A DNA stretch of 64,000 nucleotides from positions 147,588 to 211,587 of IMG/VR virus record IMGVR_UViG_3300042289_000986. One strand, 5' to 3'. The position numbers were made by a program, and so were the translations under genes. Source of the stretch: a virus. A model generated the notes under the pieces. The model was given only the letters and a program-made list of their open reading frames with translations, did not search any database and was not told the origin of the DNA. Shown here one piece after another: positions 33,885 to 42,691 of the stretch (position 1 is its first letter; the number at the start of each line of letters is the position of its first letter).

Positions 33885-36869
33885 TTAGATAGTTATAATA
33901 TAAGAAGTTGCCGATCCAAACGGAATTAAAGGTGTGAAATAATACACTCTATAATTAGTTGGAAAAAGATTGTTTGCAGCAGATACGCTGACTGTTGTTT
34001 GTGTAAATGTAGTTTTTACATCGCTTTGAAGCGGTGGATAGAAAATTGTAGTTACTGCTTGAAGAGATGCAGGATATGCAAGTATGACTCTGTTTGCTCC
34101 TGCTGGAACATTTATAGTGAATTGACTTCCATTTTGAGGGTTTAAAAGATTTTGAGTTAAAGCTCTTACTTGTGGTGAAGTTGTTGGTACAAAATTTTGA
34201 ACATCGGCCCCAAAAAATGCTCTTCTTCTACCGTTTAAAGTCATGGATGTCGATACACTATTTTCTGGATCTGGAGTTAGATATATATTATTTCTACTAT
34301 CGTATGGCTGATCACCTTGTCCATAATTACAGGTAACATTATAAACGTTTGATCCATCTAAAATAATTGCTTGAGCAGATGTAGTTGTAAATGTAGAATT
34401 TGTTGTATTTGTTGCGGAGCTAAAAGCAACATAACTCGTTGCTGGACCCGTTCTAAAATTCTGAAACGTATTTGGTTCCCATATACTATTAACAGTTTTA
34501 CCAACAATTTGTCCGCGAGTATAATTTAATGTTAATTGAACTGATGTTGTTCCTATTTCTACGTTTGTTCCATTACCACCATGATTACTTGTAACTGTTA
34601 ACGTTCTGTTTGTAAAAGTTGGATAATAAATTTTTGTTAAAAGTGCTTGAACAAATTGTTGAAAAGTTGTTCCTGCATTAAAAACCTGTGCAGCAGTTAT
34701 TGCACCCACAGACAAATCACTTGTTACGGTAGATGTTAATTTTCCTAAATTTGACCAATCCGAACTTAATCCAGTAGCCAATGAATATATTGAACTCCAA
34801 CTGGCACTGTTTGTATTAACTGTTGTATTTAAGCTAATAATATTAGAACTATTATTGTTTACAAAAGTCCTTGCTGCTAAATCCAAACCACTATTTTGAT
34901 TCAAAGTCGTATAAGAACTATTCCAATTTGCAGATAAACTAAAAACAGTATTATAAACACTATTATCGGCACTAGTAGTTTGTACAAAATTTTGAACTTC
35001 TAATAAGTTTCCACTATTTTGATTCCACGTAGTATAAGCACTATCCCAGTTCGCACTAGTATTATTAGTGACAGAATTTACGGCTAAAATATTTGAACTA
35101 TTACTGTTTACAAAAGTCCTTGCTGCTAAATCCAAACTACTATTTTGATTCCAAGTAGTATAAACACTGTTCCAATTTGTTGATAATGAACAAACAGTAT
35201 TATAAACACTATTGTTAGCACTTGTAGTTTGTACAAAATTTTCAACTGCTTTTAAATTTGAACTAAGATTATTCCAGCTACTATAAACACTATCCCAATT
35301 TCCACTTGTGGTGTTAACTTTAGTGTTAACATTAATAATATTTGAACTGTTTGTGTTTACAAAAGTCCTTGCTGCTAAATCTAAACCACTATTTTGATTC
35401 CAAGTAGTAAAAGAACTATTCCAGTTAGCACTAGTGTTGTTAGTGACAGAATTTACTTGTAATATATTTGAACTGTTTGTGTTTACAAAAGTCCTTGCTG
35501 CTAAATCTAAACCACTATTTTGATTCCACGTAGTATAAGCACTATCCCAGTTCGCACTTGTTGAGTTTACTTTAGTGTTAACATTAATAATATTTGAACT
35601 ATTACTGTTTACAAAACTTCTTGCGGCTAAATCAAATGCACTGTTAGAATTCCAGCTACTATAAACACTATCCCAATTTCCACTCGTTTGAATGACTTTA
35701 CTATTAACTTGTAAAGAATTTGAACTATTATTGTTTACAAAACTTCTTGCGGCTAAATTCAAACCACTATTTTGATTCCAAGTAGTATAAACACTGTCCC
35801 AGTTCGCACTCGTTTGATTGACTTTACTATTAACTTGTAAAGAATTTGCGCTGTTATTATTAACAAAAGTTCTTGCGGCTAAATCAAATGCACTATTAGA
35901 ATTCCAGCTACTATAAACACTATTCCAGTTGGCACTAGTATTGTTAGTAAGTGAATTTACTTGTAATATGTTTGAACTATTTGATAAAACAAAACTTACG
36001 ATTTCATTTTGATCTTCTTCGTTTGCACTAGTTTGATTAATATATGAATAAACACTATTCCATAAATTGGAATTTCCACCTAAAGCATAGATGACATTTG
36101 TTGAGCTTAAAATTGCACTAGTAGAAAGATTACCAATTAAATAACCCCCACTTAGTGGCAAATATCCAGTAACAATATTGACTAAATTACCACCTGCTGC
36201 ATAAGATGCTGAATTTGCTAAAAGATTTGTATAAGCTTGTTGCCAAAACGATGAGTTACTACGAGTTGTACTATAAACAGAATTCCAAATAGCAGCACTG
36301 ACTGTTGAAAGATTAACATAAAATGAAGAACTTTTGGAAATGTTTGTAAATGATTGATTCCAATTTTCATAATTTGAAAGAACTTGTTGTGAAGTAAAAA
36401 TCCAGTTTGCGGAGTTGGTTATTACTAAATTTCCAACAGGTCCAAATTTTAAAATTTTATTTGCAGTGTCAACATAAAATGCATCCTGTGCAGCACTAAC
36501 TAAAGATAAATCACTTTGGTTGGCTTTTAATGCCAAAGCTGTAATTTGTGCTAAAGAAAGAGGCTTATTTAAATCACTGGTATTATCAACTTGATCTAAA
36601 CCAATTTCATCTTTAGTTATGATTACATGACCAATTTTTCCATTAACACTAAAAACAAAACCACCTTGATTTATGTTTATTGTTTCGTTTATATTTAAAT
36701 CCGTTGGATTAATTGAAACGTTTGGTGAAGAAATAGAACTAACGTTTATTATAGATGTATCAATACCATCATTTACATTTACAGATTGATTGGTTGTATT
36801 TGGGTTTGCATTTATTACAACCAAATCTGTAGATGATGGATTAACATTTACTATAATTGAATCACTCAT
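33885..36869 (-). CDS. Largest minus-strand tail fibre with 42-residue super-repeats
   Basis: 994 residues. The N-terminal part has Asn/Val/Ile-rich strands and the fibre-joining motif VNGKIGHVIITKDEIGLDQV then NTSDLNKPLSLAQITALALK, common in T4-like fibres. The stalk (about 280-720) repeats a 42-residue module of three 14-residue units, LDLAARTFVNTNSSN, then INVNTKVNTTSGNW, then DSVYSSWNQNSG. The C-terminus is a 270-residue beta-rich tip unlike the other two. Probably a long tail fibre. Confidence 0.65.
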   Translation of the reverse strand: MSDSIIVNVNPSSTDLVVINANPNTTNQSVNVNDGIDTSIINVSSISSPNVSINPTDLNINETININQGGFVFSVNGKIGHVIITKDEIGLDQVDNTSDLNKPLSLAQITALALKANQSDLSLVSAAQDAFYVDTANKILKFGPVGNLVITNSANWIFTSQQVLSNYENWNQSFTNISKSSSFYVNLSTVSAAIWNSVYSTTRSNSSFWQQAYTNLLANSASYAAGGNLVNIVTGYLPLSGGYLIGNLSTSAILSSTNVIYALGGNSNLWNSVYSYINQTSANEEDQNEIVSFVLSNSSNILQVNSLTNNTSANWNSVYSSWNSNSAFDLAARTFVNNNSANSLQVNSKVNQTSANWDSVYTTWNQNSGLNLAARSFVNNNSSNSLQVNSKVIQTSGNWDSVYSSWNSNSAFDLAARSFVNSNSSNIINVNTKVNSTSANWDSAYTTWNQNSGLDLAARTFVNTNSSNILQVNSVTNNTSANWNSSFTTWNQNSGLDLAARTFVNTNSSNIINVNTKVNTTSGNWDSVYSSWNNLSSNLKAVENFVQTTSANNSVYNTVCSLSTNWNSVYTTWNQNSSLDLAARTFVNSNSSNILAVNSVTNNTSANWDSAYTTWNQNSGNLLEVQNFVQTTSADNSVYNTVFSLSANWNSSYTTLNQNSGLDLAARTFVNNNSSNIISLNTTVNTNSASWSSIYSLATGLSSDWSNLGKLTSTVTSDLSVGAITAAQVFNAGTTFQQFVQALLTKIYYPTFTNRTLTVTSNHGGNGTNVEIGTTSVQLTLNYTRGQIVGKTVNSIWEPNTFQNFRTGPATSYVAFSSATNTTNSTFTTTSAQAIILDGSNVYNVTCNYGQGDQPYDSRNNIYLTPDPENSVSTSMTLNGRRRAFFGADVQNFVPTTSPQVRALTQNLLNPQNGSQFTINVPAGANRVILAYPASLQAVTTIFYPPLQSDVKTTFTQTTVSVSAANNLFPTNYRVYYFTPLIPFGSATSYIITI

Positions 36870-37255
36870 TGTGGAATAGGCGAATGTTCAGGTATTTGTG
36901 TCATTACCTCCCAATAATTTTGAGGAAGATTTGAAACAATTGGCCAATGACCCATGAGATATGTTTTTACTTCATTGTTTTGTAATTTTAATCGAATACG
37001 CCATTTATACAAATCAACAGGAATGTTTACCGTGGTGGCTGGAACTGATATTGTTCCATTTAATGGGTTTGTTATTAAAACACCGCTATTTGAAGAATTT
37101 AATGAAAAAACAACAGGACTGTCAATTGATCTTAAAACTTCCATTTCAACAAATGCATTTGTAAGATTTAATGCAGAGTTGTTTCTTTGAAAAGTTATAC
37201 TGTTAATACCTTCCCAAGTATCACCAGTTATGTGTGGCGGAATATCATAAGTCAT
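36866..37255 (-). CDS. Small beta-sandwich protein, possible fibre adaptor
   Basis: 129 residues, no signal peptide. Alternating strands (DTWEGINSITFQRNNSALNL, AFVEMEVLRS, DLYKWRIRLKLQN, VKTYLMGHWPIV) resemble the N-terminal domain of baseplate upper proteins (BppU-like) or other small beta adaptors. It is the first gene after the portal on this strand, has its own late promoter CATAAGTA, and its stop overlaps the start of the largest fibre, so it may attach fibres to the baseplate (inference). Confidence 0.5.
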   Translation of the reverse strand: MTYDIPPHITGDTWEGINSITFQRNNSALNLTNAFVEMEVLRSIDSPVVFSLNSSNSGVLITNPLNGTISVPATTVNIPVDLYKWRIRLKLQNNEVKTYLMGHWPIVSNLPQNYWEVMTQIPEHSPIPQ

Positions 37256-37261
37256 ATTCTA

Positions 37262-37269
37262 TACTTATG
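37262..37269 (-). promoter_or_regulatory. Candidate late promoter CATAAGTA for the fibre operon
   Basis: Minus-strand octamer ending 6 nt before the ATG at 37255. Genes from 37255 down to 28421 are nearly contiguous, so it may serve the whole fibre run. Confidence 0.5.
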
Positions 37270-37289
37270 ATTTTAAACTGTATATTTGA

Positions 37290-39158
37290 TTAGCTTGCTG
37301 TAGGAATTGTAGGAGTTTCTGATGCTGCCGTTTCTGGTGCTGCTGTTTCTCCTCCACCTTCCGTTCCAGCTTCTGCTTCAGGGGTTTCTGCTGCTTCTCC
37401 ACCGCCAGTTTCACCAAATTCTGGTATTTCGGATGCACTTGTTCCACCACCACCAGAATCAAGTCCACCGCCTTCTGTAGATGCATCTTCTGCTGCTTGA
37501 ATGTGTTCTCTCCAATTTGGACCTGTTGTTGCAATTTGTTCCAATTCCCATTTCAATGCTGCATCCTTTCTTAACCATTCCATATTTTCACTTATACGAG
37601 AATCATTATATTCCAGATAATGTCTTTGAGCAAAAGTTTTTGATATAGATTCGTTTTGACACATATCATTGAAAATTTTGAATTTTAATTCAAATTCTTG
37701 ATTTTTGCGAATAGCAAAGAAGTTTGATGGTGGATTAAATTCTAAATTAAAGTAAGATTCGTGAAGTTTGTAATCTTTCCACCAGTTTCTTATTTTTAAA
37801 TGTGTAATAAATGCGTTTTTAATTCCTTCTGCAAATTGACTTTGTAAACGGACAATAAATTTTGCAAAACGGAGTTCCTCTCTTAAAATTTCTGCACCAT
37901 CTTTGTAACCTTCTTCAGGATTTAATCTGGTTAAAGGAACTTTTAAACTTTTATAAAGTTTATTGACAAAATACATCAAGTCTTTAAGCTCTCCAAGGTT
38001 TTGTCCACCTTGCATTAACTCTACGTCTGATCCTTGTTCTCCAGAACGCTTGGCAAACCAATATGAGTCTAACATTGATTGTGGATCATATATATTTGCT
38101 GCTCCCGATTGTCCCTTATTACTATCGTAAGATTTTTTATTCCAATAAGATTGCATTAACTGGCGCAAATATGCTTCTGCTTTTGCTGGTGGCATATTTC
38201 CGACATCAATTTTGAATTTTAATCTTTCAGGGGCACGAACCATTCTATAAATAACAATAGAGTCTTCAATCAAAGAAAGTTGTTTATATGCTCTTCTTGC
38301 GTTTTCAATAAAAGGAACTCGCATCGTCATATCCTCATTCCATAAACCAGAATTTACATATGTTACTTGGTTTCCTTGAAACGTCACAATTTGTTGTTGT
38401 AAAGCATTTGCTGGAGTTGGTGGTTGGAAGTTGGATTGGCTTAATTGGGCCGCTGGATTTTGTTGTAAACTAATTGGTTTTTGAAAAACAAAATTTTGTA
38501 CAACGTTGTTTTGAACATTATCATATACCGGATTTATTAATTCAGAAGGAACACTCAAAACACCAATAATACCAAGTTCTTTTTTTGCTTCATGGATAAT
38601 ATTTTCAAAAAATACTTCTCCTTCTACTAATAATTGACGACAATATCCCCAACCTTTATTTTCAAAATCAAAAACATTTACGAACTTGTAAAATTCTTTT
38701 TCGAGTTCGCTTCTTTCTTTATTTTCTAATTTAGAAAAACTAGAAAATTGAATTTTTATAACTTTTCCATTTTCATCTTTATTGACAAATTCATCACAAA
38801 TTTCATCTAAACAATCGCCAACTTCAGCATAAGCTGCCATTCTTCTATATTCAGCCAATCTTCTTGTCTTATCAGTATCTACTTGGGCATAAATGTATTT
38901 GTGATAAGCTTGATCTGAAACAAAACTATTTGGACTATATGAGTCACCAACATCCTTCATATAAGGACCTGTGATGACAGATTGTTGCATCAACCTTAGT
39001 TCTTTTCTTTTAGAAAGACGGTCAAATAATTCATATCTTGGATTATTAACGTCAGCTTCTATTGTTTGTTGAACATAAGGAAGTTTTGATAAAATTGAAG
39101 AAACAAAACTTCTACCAGTATCTGGTTGACGGTTACTTGTTTGGAAAAAATCTGCCAT
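37290..39158 (-). CDS. 20: gp20-like portal vertex protein
   Basis: 622 residues (T4 gp20 524). Portal hallmarks of T4-like phages are present: YRRMAAYAEVGDCLDEICDE near residue 105, GWGYCRQLLVEGEVFFE, IEDSIVIYRMVRAPERLKFK, the GNMPPAKAEAYLRQLMQSYW block, and YFVNKLYKSLKVPLTRLNPE then EILREELRFAKFIVRLQSQF. The last 60 residues are a low-complexity Gly/Glu/Ala/Thr tail not present in T4. A late promoter precedes it. Forms the dodecameric DNA entry channel. Confidence 0.92.
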   Translation of the reverse strand: MADFFQTSNRQPDTGRSFVSSILSKLPYVQQTIEADVNNPRYELFDRLSKRKELRLMQQSVITGPYMKDVGDSYSPNSFVSDQAYHKYIYAQVDTDKTRRLAEYRRMAAYAEVGDCLDEICDEFVNKDENGKVIKIQFSSFSKLENKERSELEKEFYKFVNVFDFENKGWGYCRQLLVEGEVFFENIIHEAKKELGIIGVLSVPSELINPVYDNVQNNVVQNFVFQKPISLQQNPAAQLSQSNFQPPTPANALQQQIVTFQGNQVTYVNSGLWNEDMTMRVPFIENARRAYKQLSLIEDSIVIYRMVRAPERLKFKIDVGNMPPAKAEAYLRQLMQSYWNKKSYDSNKGQSGAANIYDPQSMLDSYWFAKRSGEQGSDVELMQGGQNLGELKDLMYFVNKLYKSLKVPLTRLNPEEGYKDGAEILREELRFAKFIVRLQSQFAEGIKNAFITHLKIRNWWKDYKLHESYFNLEFNPPSNFFAIRKNQEFELKFKIFNDMCQNESISKTFAQRHYLEYNDSRISENMEWLRKDAALKWELEQIATTGPNWREHIQAAEDASTEGGGLDSGGGGTSASEIPEFGETGGGEAAETPEAEAGTEGGGETAAPETAASETPTIPTAS

Positions 39159-39168
39159 GATTATATTA

Positions 39169-39176
39169 TATTTAGT
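39169..39176 (-). promoter_or_regulatory. Candidate late promoter ACTAAATA for gene 20
   Basis: Minus-strand octamer ending 10 nt before the portal ATG at 39158. Confidence 0.5.
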
Positions 39177-39214
39177 CTGACTTATAAGTAATCAATGTTT
39201 TTTGTTTATTAAAG

Positions 39215-39222
39215 AATAAGTA
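39215..39222 (+). promoter_or_regulatory. Candidate late promoter AATAAGTA
   Basis: Ends 12 nt before the mini-fibre ATG at 39235. Confidence 0.5.
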
Positions 39223-39234
39223 TTCAAAATTAGC

Positions 39235-39780
39235 ATGGCAAACACTTATATTCACACATTACCAGATGTTTTAGCAACTGATCCTAATGCATATACTATT
39301 TTAGATTATGAAAATCAATTTGAAGAATATGTAACAGCAAAAGTTACTCTTGCATCTTTAGCTAATTTTACAAACAATACATTTTTAAATAGTACACCAT
39401 ATTTAAATAGTCTTTCTGCTACAACATACGTAGAAAACAATAGCGCAAACATTCAAGGAATTTCAAATGTCGTAAATTCGTTTAGTTCAAACAGTATTAA
39501 TGTTAATACTTTTGTTAATAGTAATAGTTCAAATATACAATCTGTTTATACTCATTATAATTCACAAAGTGCTAATTTTGCGACTAGAAACTATGTCAAT
39601 GGCGGGTTTTTACCGCTGTCTGGTGGAGATGTTATTGGTGAATTGTTTGCTACACAATATGGAGTAGGAAACACAGTAATTGTCGATGGAACGTTGGGTA
39701 CGGTTGTTAGAAAAATGCAAATATTTGATATAAATGGCGCTTCTATAGGATTTATCCCAATTTATAATTCTATAACTTAA
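39235..39780 (+). CDS. Mini-fibre with N/S stalk repeats
   Basis: 181 residues: an N-terminal attachment-like domain (YIHTLPDVLATDPNAYTILD ... VTLASLANFT), four 14-residue-type units (ENNSANIQGISNVVNSFSSN ... NSNSSNIQSVYTHY), a GFLPLSGGDVIGELFATQYG segment also present in larger fibres, and a short beta tip. It looks like a miniature of the minus-strand fibres. It stands alone on the plus strand between portal and head genes, converging with the next gene by 4 bp. Confidence 0.6.
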   Translation: MANTYIHTLPDVLATDPNAYTILDYENQFEEYVTAKVTLASLANFTNNTFLNSTPYLNSLSATTYVENNSANIQGISNVVNSFSSNSINVNTFVNSNSSNIQSVYTHYNSQSANFATRNYVNGGFLPLSGGDVIGELFATQYGVGNTVIVDGTLGTVVRKMQIFDINGASIGFIPIYNSIT

Positions 39781-40334
39781 ACCAAATAAGAAATTGTTAT
39801 TTGTTGGTTTGTATCTGAAGTTAAAATAAATTTATTATCAGAAGCAACTAAAACAAATTCAACCATAAAATCCAACGGATCAATAACTTGGACACCGGAA
39901 ACACATGGAAGCTGTATATCTACTGCTCCAACAAATGAACTAACAAACGGGACACGACTATCTCTACTAAGTTTACCATATCCTGCTTCGTTTTCTATAA
40001 TAATATCAAAAAAACCATCTCTCTTTGGGGTTTGCGGTATTGTAAATGCTAGATATTTTTCTTTATAAATATAAAAAGGAACTTTAATTCCTTCAAACGG
40101 TAAATTTGATGCAGATAAGTTTTTAACAGCAGAAAAAGGATTCCAAATAGTTGTTCCTTCAAACATAACTTCATTATCAGGAACTAAATACACTGCTCTT
40201 ATATCAAAAAAATTATTACCTTTAACTAAAATGTTAAAATTTTGAACAGATGTCAAAAGCGGGTTAGTAACTACAAATTTATAAGGCTTAACATCGGTAA
40301 TTTTTGGTTTTCCGTGAATAAAAAAGCGATCCAT
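39777..40334 (-). CDS. IPT/TIG-like Ig-fold virion protein
   Basis: 185 residues. The pattern KPYKFVVTNPLLTSVQNFNI then VKGNNFFDIRAVYLVPDNEV, and later YLAFTIPQTPKRDGFFDIII, then ENEAGYG, is typical of an IPT/TIG immunoglobulin-like domain. The C-terminal third is a second beta domain. It has a late promoter AATAAGTA, so it may be a head or tail decoration or neck-associated protein. No T4 gene is clearly homologous. Confidence 0.5.
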   Translation of the reverse strand: MDRFFIHGKPKITDVKPYKFVVTNPLLTSVQNFNILVKGNNFFDIRAVYLVPDNEVMFEGTTIWNPFSAVKNLSASNLPFEGIKVPFYIYKEKYLAFTIPQTPKRDGFFDIIIENEAGYGKLSRDSRVPFVSSFVGAVDIQLPCVSGVQVIDPLDFMVEFVLVASDNKFILTSDTNQQITISYLV

Positions 40335-40343
40335 TGTTAATAT

Positions 40344-40351
40344 TACTTATT
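40344..40351 (-). promoter_or_regulatory. Candidate late promoter AATAAGTA
   Basis: Minus-strand octamer ending 9 nt before the ATG at 40334. Confidence 0.5.
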
Positions 40352-40393
40352 AAAGATCTATTTGTTTTTATTTAAAGAAATAAATAAGTATAG

Positions 40394-40401
40394 TCTAAGT
40401 A
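40394..40401 (+). promoter_or_regulatory. Candidate late promoter TCTAAGTA for gene 13
   Basis: Ends 7 nt before the ATG at 40409. Confidence 0.5.
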
Positions 40402-40408
40402 TATTTGA

Positions 40409-41269
40409 ATGAGTTCTGTTTTACCAAATAAATTTCACGGAAGTACTACCTTTAATTCCAAAATTAAAAGCTATAATCACTTAGCCCAAAGAATTCGTCG
40501 TACTTTGGGTGAACCATTAGTTGAAATTGAAATAAGCAGCGAACAAATGTATGAGATAATTGATATTGCGGTAGAATATTTTACAAAGTTCGCAGGTGAA
40601 ACTGAAGAATATCTTATATTTCGATCAGATCTCTATAAAAGAGGGGTTGGACTTCAAATTGATAAACTTTTCAACGTTTCTCCAGAAATGTACAACACAA
40701 TGACAGATTCTTTGAGCGGTGGGTGGGATTCAGATTTGGATGAGTATAGAAGAGTAATAGATGTCTTTTCGTTTGCAGAGGGAAATAACTCTGGTGTTAA
40801 TACACTCTTTACAATTGAACACACAATAGCTCAACAAGCATATTTTGGACATCTTTTAGGTAATGTTGGTTATGATTTAGTTACTTGGCACACTTTAAAA
40901 AATTGGATTGATGTCAGAGAAAAAATATTGGGACTTATGCCTTATTTAAGATTTGATCCTGATACACAGATTTTAAAAATTATTCCAGAACCAAGTAATA
41001 CAGTTTACTATGGTTTAATAGGTTGCAAGCTTCAAAAACCACTTAAGCATTTAGTTTCACAACTTTGGGTTTATAGATATGCCTTGGCTTTATCAAAAAT
41101 AACCATAGGTCATGTTAGAGGAAAATATACAGGTACTAATTTGTTTGGAGGTCAAACTGTAAATGCATCTGATCTTATGAGACAAGGTGAAAAAGAAAAA
41201 GACGAACTTGAAAAAGAAATTATGACTGATCTCGTAGATCGTTCCCCAACCCGATTCTTTATCGGTTAA
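40409..41269 (+). CDS. 13: gp13-like neck protein
   Basis: 286 residues (T4 gp13 309). The N-terminal RIRRTLGEPLVEIEISSEQM and YEIIDIAVEYFTKFAGETEE helices and the C-terminal block VSQLWVYRYALALSKITIGH, then GKYTGTNLFGGQTVNASDLM and RQGEKEKDELEKEI match the conserved gp13 architecture, including the C-terminal helix pattern L-x-x-x-G-x-x-E-x-x-x-L. It connects the portal to the neck. Gene 4 follows by 1 bp; gene 14, its usual partner, is not in the window. Confidence 0.75.
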   Translation: MSSVLPNKFHGSTTFNSKIKSYNHLAQRIRRTLGEPLVEIEISSEQMYEIIDIAVEYFTKFAGETEEYLIFRSDLYKRGVGLQIDKLFNVSPEMYNTMTDSLSGGWDSDLDEYRRVIDVFSFAEGNNSGVNTLFTIEHTIAQQAYFGHLLGNVGYDLVTWHTLKNWIDVREKILGLMPYLRFDPDTQILKIIPEPSNTVYYGLIGCKLQKPLKHLVSQLWVYRYALALSKITIGHVRGKYTGTNLFGGQTVNASDLMRQGEKEKDELEKEIMTDLVDRSPTRFFIG

Positions 41270-41270
41270 A

Positions 41271-41732
41271 ATGAATAAAAATTTAGGTAAAAAAAATAAA
41301 AATTTTGTTCAAGGAATTTATAATCCAAAAAATCCTCAAAAGTATTATGGGAAAGGACAAATCATTTATCGTTCCATGATGGAACTAAAAGCTTTTCGAT
41401 ATTTAGATAATAACCCCAATGTTCTCACATGGTCTTCAGAATCAGTAGTAATTCCTTATATATCACCAGCAGATGGTAGAATGCATCGTTATTTTGTTGA
41501 TTTGGTAGCAAAGTTAAAATCAAAAGATGGAACAATAAAAAAATTGCTTATTGAAGTAAAACCAGAAAGGCAAACCATGCCACCTACAGAATCTCCAAAC
41601 AAAAAACAAAAAACATTAATATATGAAAAATATCAATATGCGGTAAATACTGCGAAATGGCAAGCAGCGCAAGCATGGTGCAAAACAAAAGGTTACACCT
41701 TTTTAATTTTAAACGAAAAACATTTAAAATGA
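41271..41732 (+). CDS. 4: gp4-like head completion protein
   Basis: 153 residues (T4 gp4 150). Strong match: YNPKNPQKYYGKGQIIYRSM, then MELKAFRYLDNNPNVLTWSS (T4: YRSLWERNVFKWLDENPNVV), VIPYISPADGRMHRYFVDLV and LLIEVKPERQTMPP. The E ... D ... E-x-K layout suggests a PD-(D/E)xK-type nuclease fold. In T4 it acts with gp50 and gp65 before tail attachment. It overlaps nothing, being separated by 1 bp from gp13. Confidence 0.88.
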   Translation: MNKNLGKKNKNFVQGIYNPKNPQKYYGKGQIIYRSMMELKAFRYLDNNPNVLTWSSESVVIPYISPADGRMHRYFVDLVAKLKSKDGTIKKLLIEVKPERQTMPPTESPNKKQKTLIYEKYQYAVNTAKWQAAQAWCKTKGYTFLILNEKHLK

Positions 41733-41742
41733 ATAAAGTAAG

Positions 41743-41750
41743 TGTAAGTA
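41743..41750 (+). promoter_or_regulatory. Candidate late promoter TGTAAGTA for gene 21
   Basis: Ends 14 nt before the ATG at 41765. Confidence 0.45.
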
Positions 41751-41764
41751 ATAATTAAAGATAT

Positions 41765-42436
41765 ATGAGTAACGTTTACAATCTGTTGGTTGAAACTCCC
41801 AATTATGAATTAAAATATTTGGTCGAAGAAAAAAATAGAAATTCACCATCAAGCGTTTGGCTTAATGGACCAATGTTAATGGCAAACAAGCCAAATAGAA
41901 ACAATCGAGTTTATCCATTAGAAGAAATGGTAAAAGAAGTAAATCGTTATACCGATGAAATGATTAGAAGTAGTCGAGCAACAGGTGAACTCAATCACCC
42001 AACAACACCAGAAGTTAATTTGGAAAGAGCTTGCCACATGGTAACAGAATTAAAACAAGATGGCGATATTTTTATTGGCAAATCAAAAGTTTTATCAACA
42101 CCAATGGGACAAGTTGTTCGTTCTTTGATGTTGGATGGTGTTAAATTGGGTGTATCATCAAGAGCACTTGGAAGAGTAGATGATAAAAATGGAATCGGGC
42201 ATGTTTCCGATTTTCGTTTAGTTGCTATTGATGTTGTAGCAGACCCATCAGTTCCAACAGCATTTGTAAACGGAATTTTAGAATCAAAAAAATGGGTACT
42301 TTCTAATAATGGAGAGTTTGAACCATTTTATGAAAAATTTGAACAAAGTATTTCAAAATTACCTAGAAATAATAAAAAACAATATTTGCAAGAATGTATC
42401 ATTCAATTCATTAACGAATTGAAATGTTTATCATAA
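41765..42436 (+). CDS. 21: gp21-like prohead core protease
   Basis: 223 residues (T4 gp21 212). S77/herpesvirus-type protease motifs: GELNHPTTPE (H78), LGVSSRALG (S131/S132) and DVVADPSVPTAF (D160). It cleaves scaffold and capsid N-termini during head maturation. A candidate cleavage site of the T4-type consensus (L/I)xE is visible in the capsid protein (L49-M-E51). Located between gene 4 and the scaffold genes, as in T4-like phages. Confidence 0.9.
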   Translation: MSNVYNLLVETPNYELKYLVEEKNRNSPSSVWLNGPMLMANKPNRNNRVYPLEEMVKEVNRYTDEMIRSSRATGELNHPTTPEVNLERACHMVTELKQDGDIFIGKSKVLSTPMGQVVRSLMLDGVKLGVSSRALGRVDDKNGIGHVSDFRLVAIDVVADPSVPTAFVNGILESKKWVLSNNGEFEPFYEKFEQSISKLPRNNKKQYLQECIIQFINELKCLS

Positions 42437-42450
42437 ATGTAATTTAAAAA

Positions 42451-42458
42451 GATAAATA
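42451..42458 (+). promoter_or_regulatory. Candidate late promoter GATAAATA
   Basis: Ends 6 nt before the ATG at 42465. Confidence 0.55.
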
Positions 42459-42464
42459 TATAAT

Positions 42465-42674
42465 ATGGAAGCTCGTAAATTAATTTCAAAATTTTTAACA
42501 AGTCTTTGTGAAAAGAATTATTCTGAAGCACATAAAGATTTAGAAAAAGTTGTTGCTCATAAAGCAACAAAGAAAATTGCAAAAACTGCCGAAAAAGTAA
42601 AAGGCAAACCTGCCACAAAAACAAAAAAAGGAAAAGCAGGAAAAAATTCAAAAAACGTAACTAAAAAAGGATAA
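42465..42674 (+). CDS. Small Lys-rich prohead core protein candidate
   Basis: 69 residues. The N-terminal half is helical (RKLISKFLTSLCEKNYSEAH, then KDLEKVVAHKATKKI), a pattern seen in small core or scaffold proteins between protease and scaffold in T4-like and jumbo phages. The C-terminal half is almost pure Lys/Thr/Gly/Ala (KGKPATKTKKGKAG), which could bind DNA inside the head. Positional equivalent of T4 gp67/gp68, but not alignable with confidence. Confidence 0.6.
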   Translation: MEARKLISKFLTSLCEKNYSEAHKDLEKVVAHKATKKIAKTAEKVKGKPATKTKKGKAGKNSKNVTKKG

Positions 42675-42677
42675 GTT
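42670..42677 (+). promoter_or_regulatory. Weak late-promoter-like GATAAGTT for gene 22
   Basis: Last base differs from the consensus; ends 14 nt before the ATG at 42692. It overlaps the stop codon of the preceding gene. Confidence 0.35.
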
Positions 42678-42691
42678 ATATTATAGATAAT

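Noticed and set aside
40400-40407. Bacteroidota-type promoter TAnnTTTG before gene 13
   Set aside because: Only one such match was noticed, whereas the TAARTA octamer occurs at many starts. Several promoters fit the sigma-70 TTGACA/TATAAT form instead.
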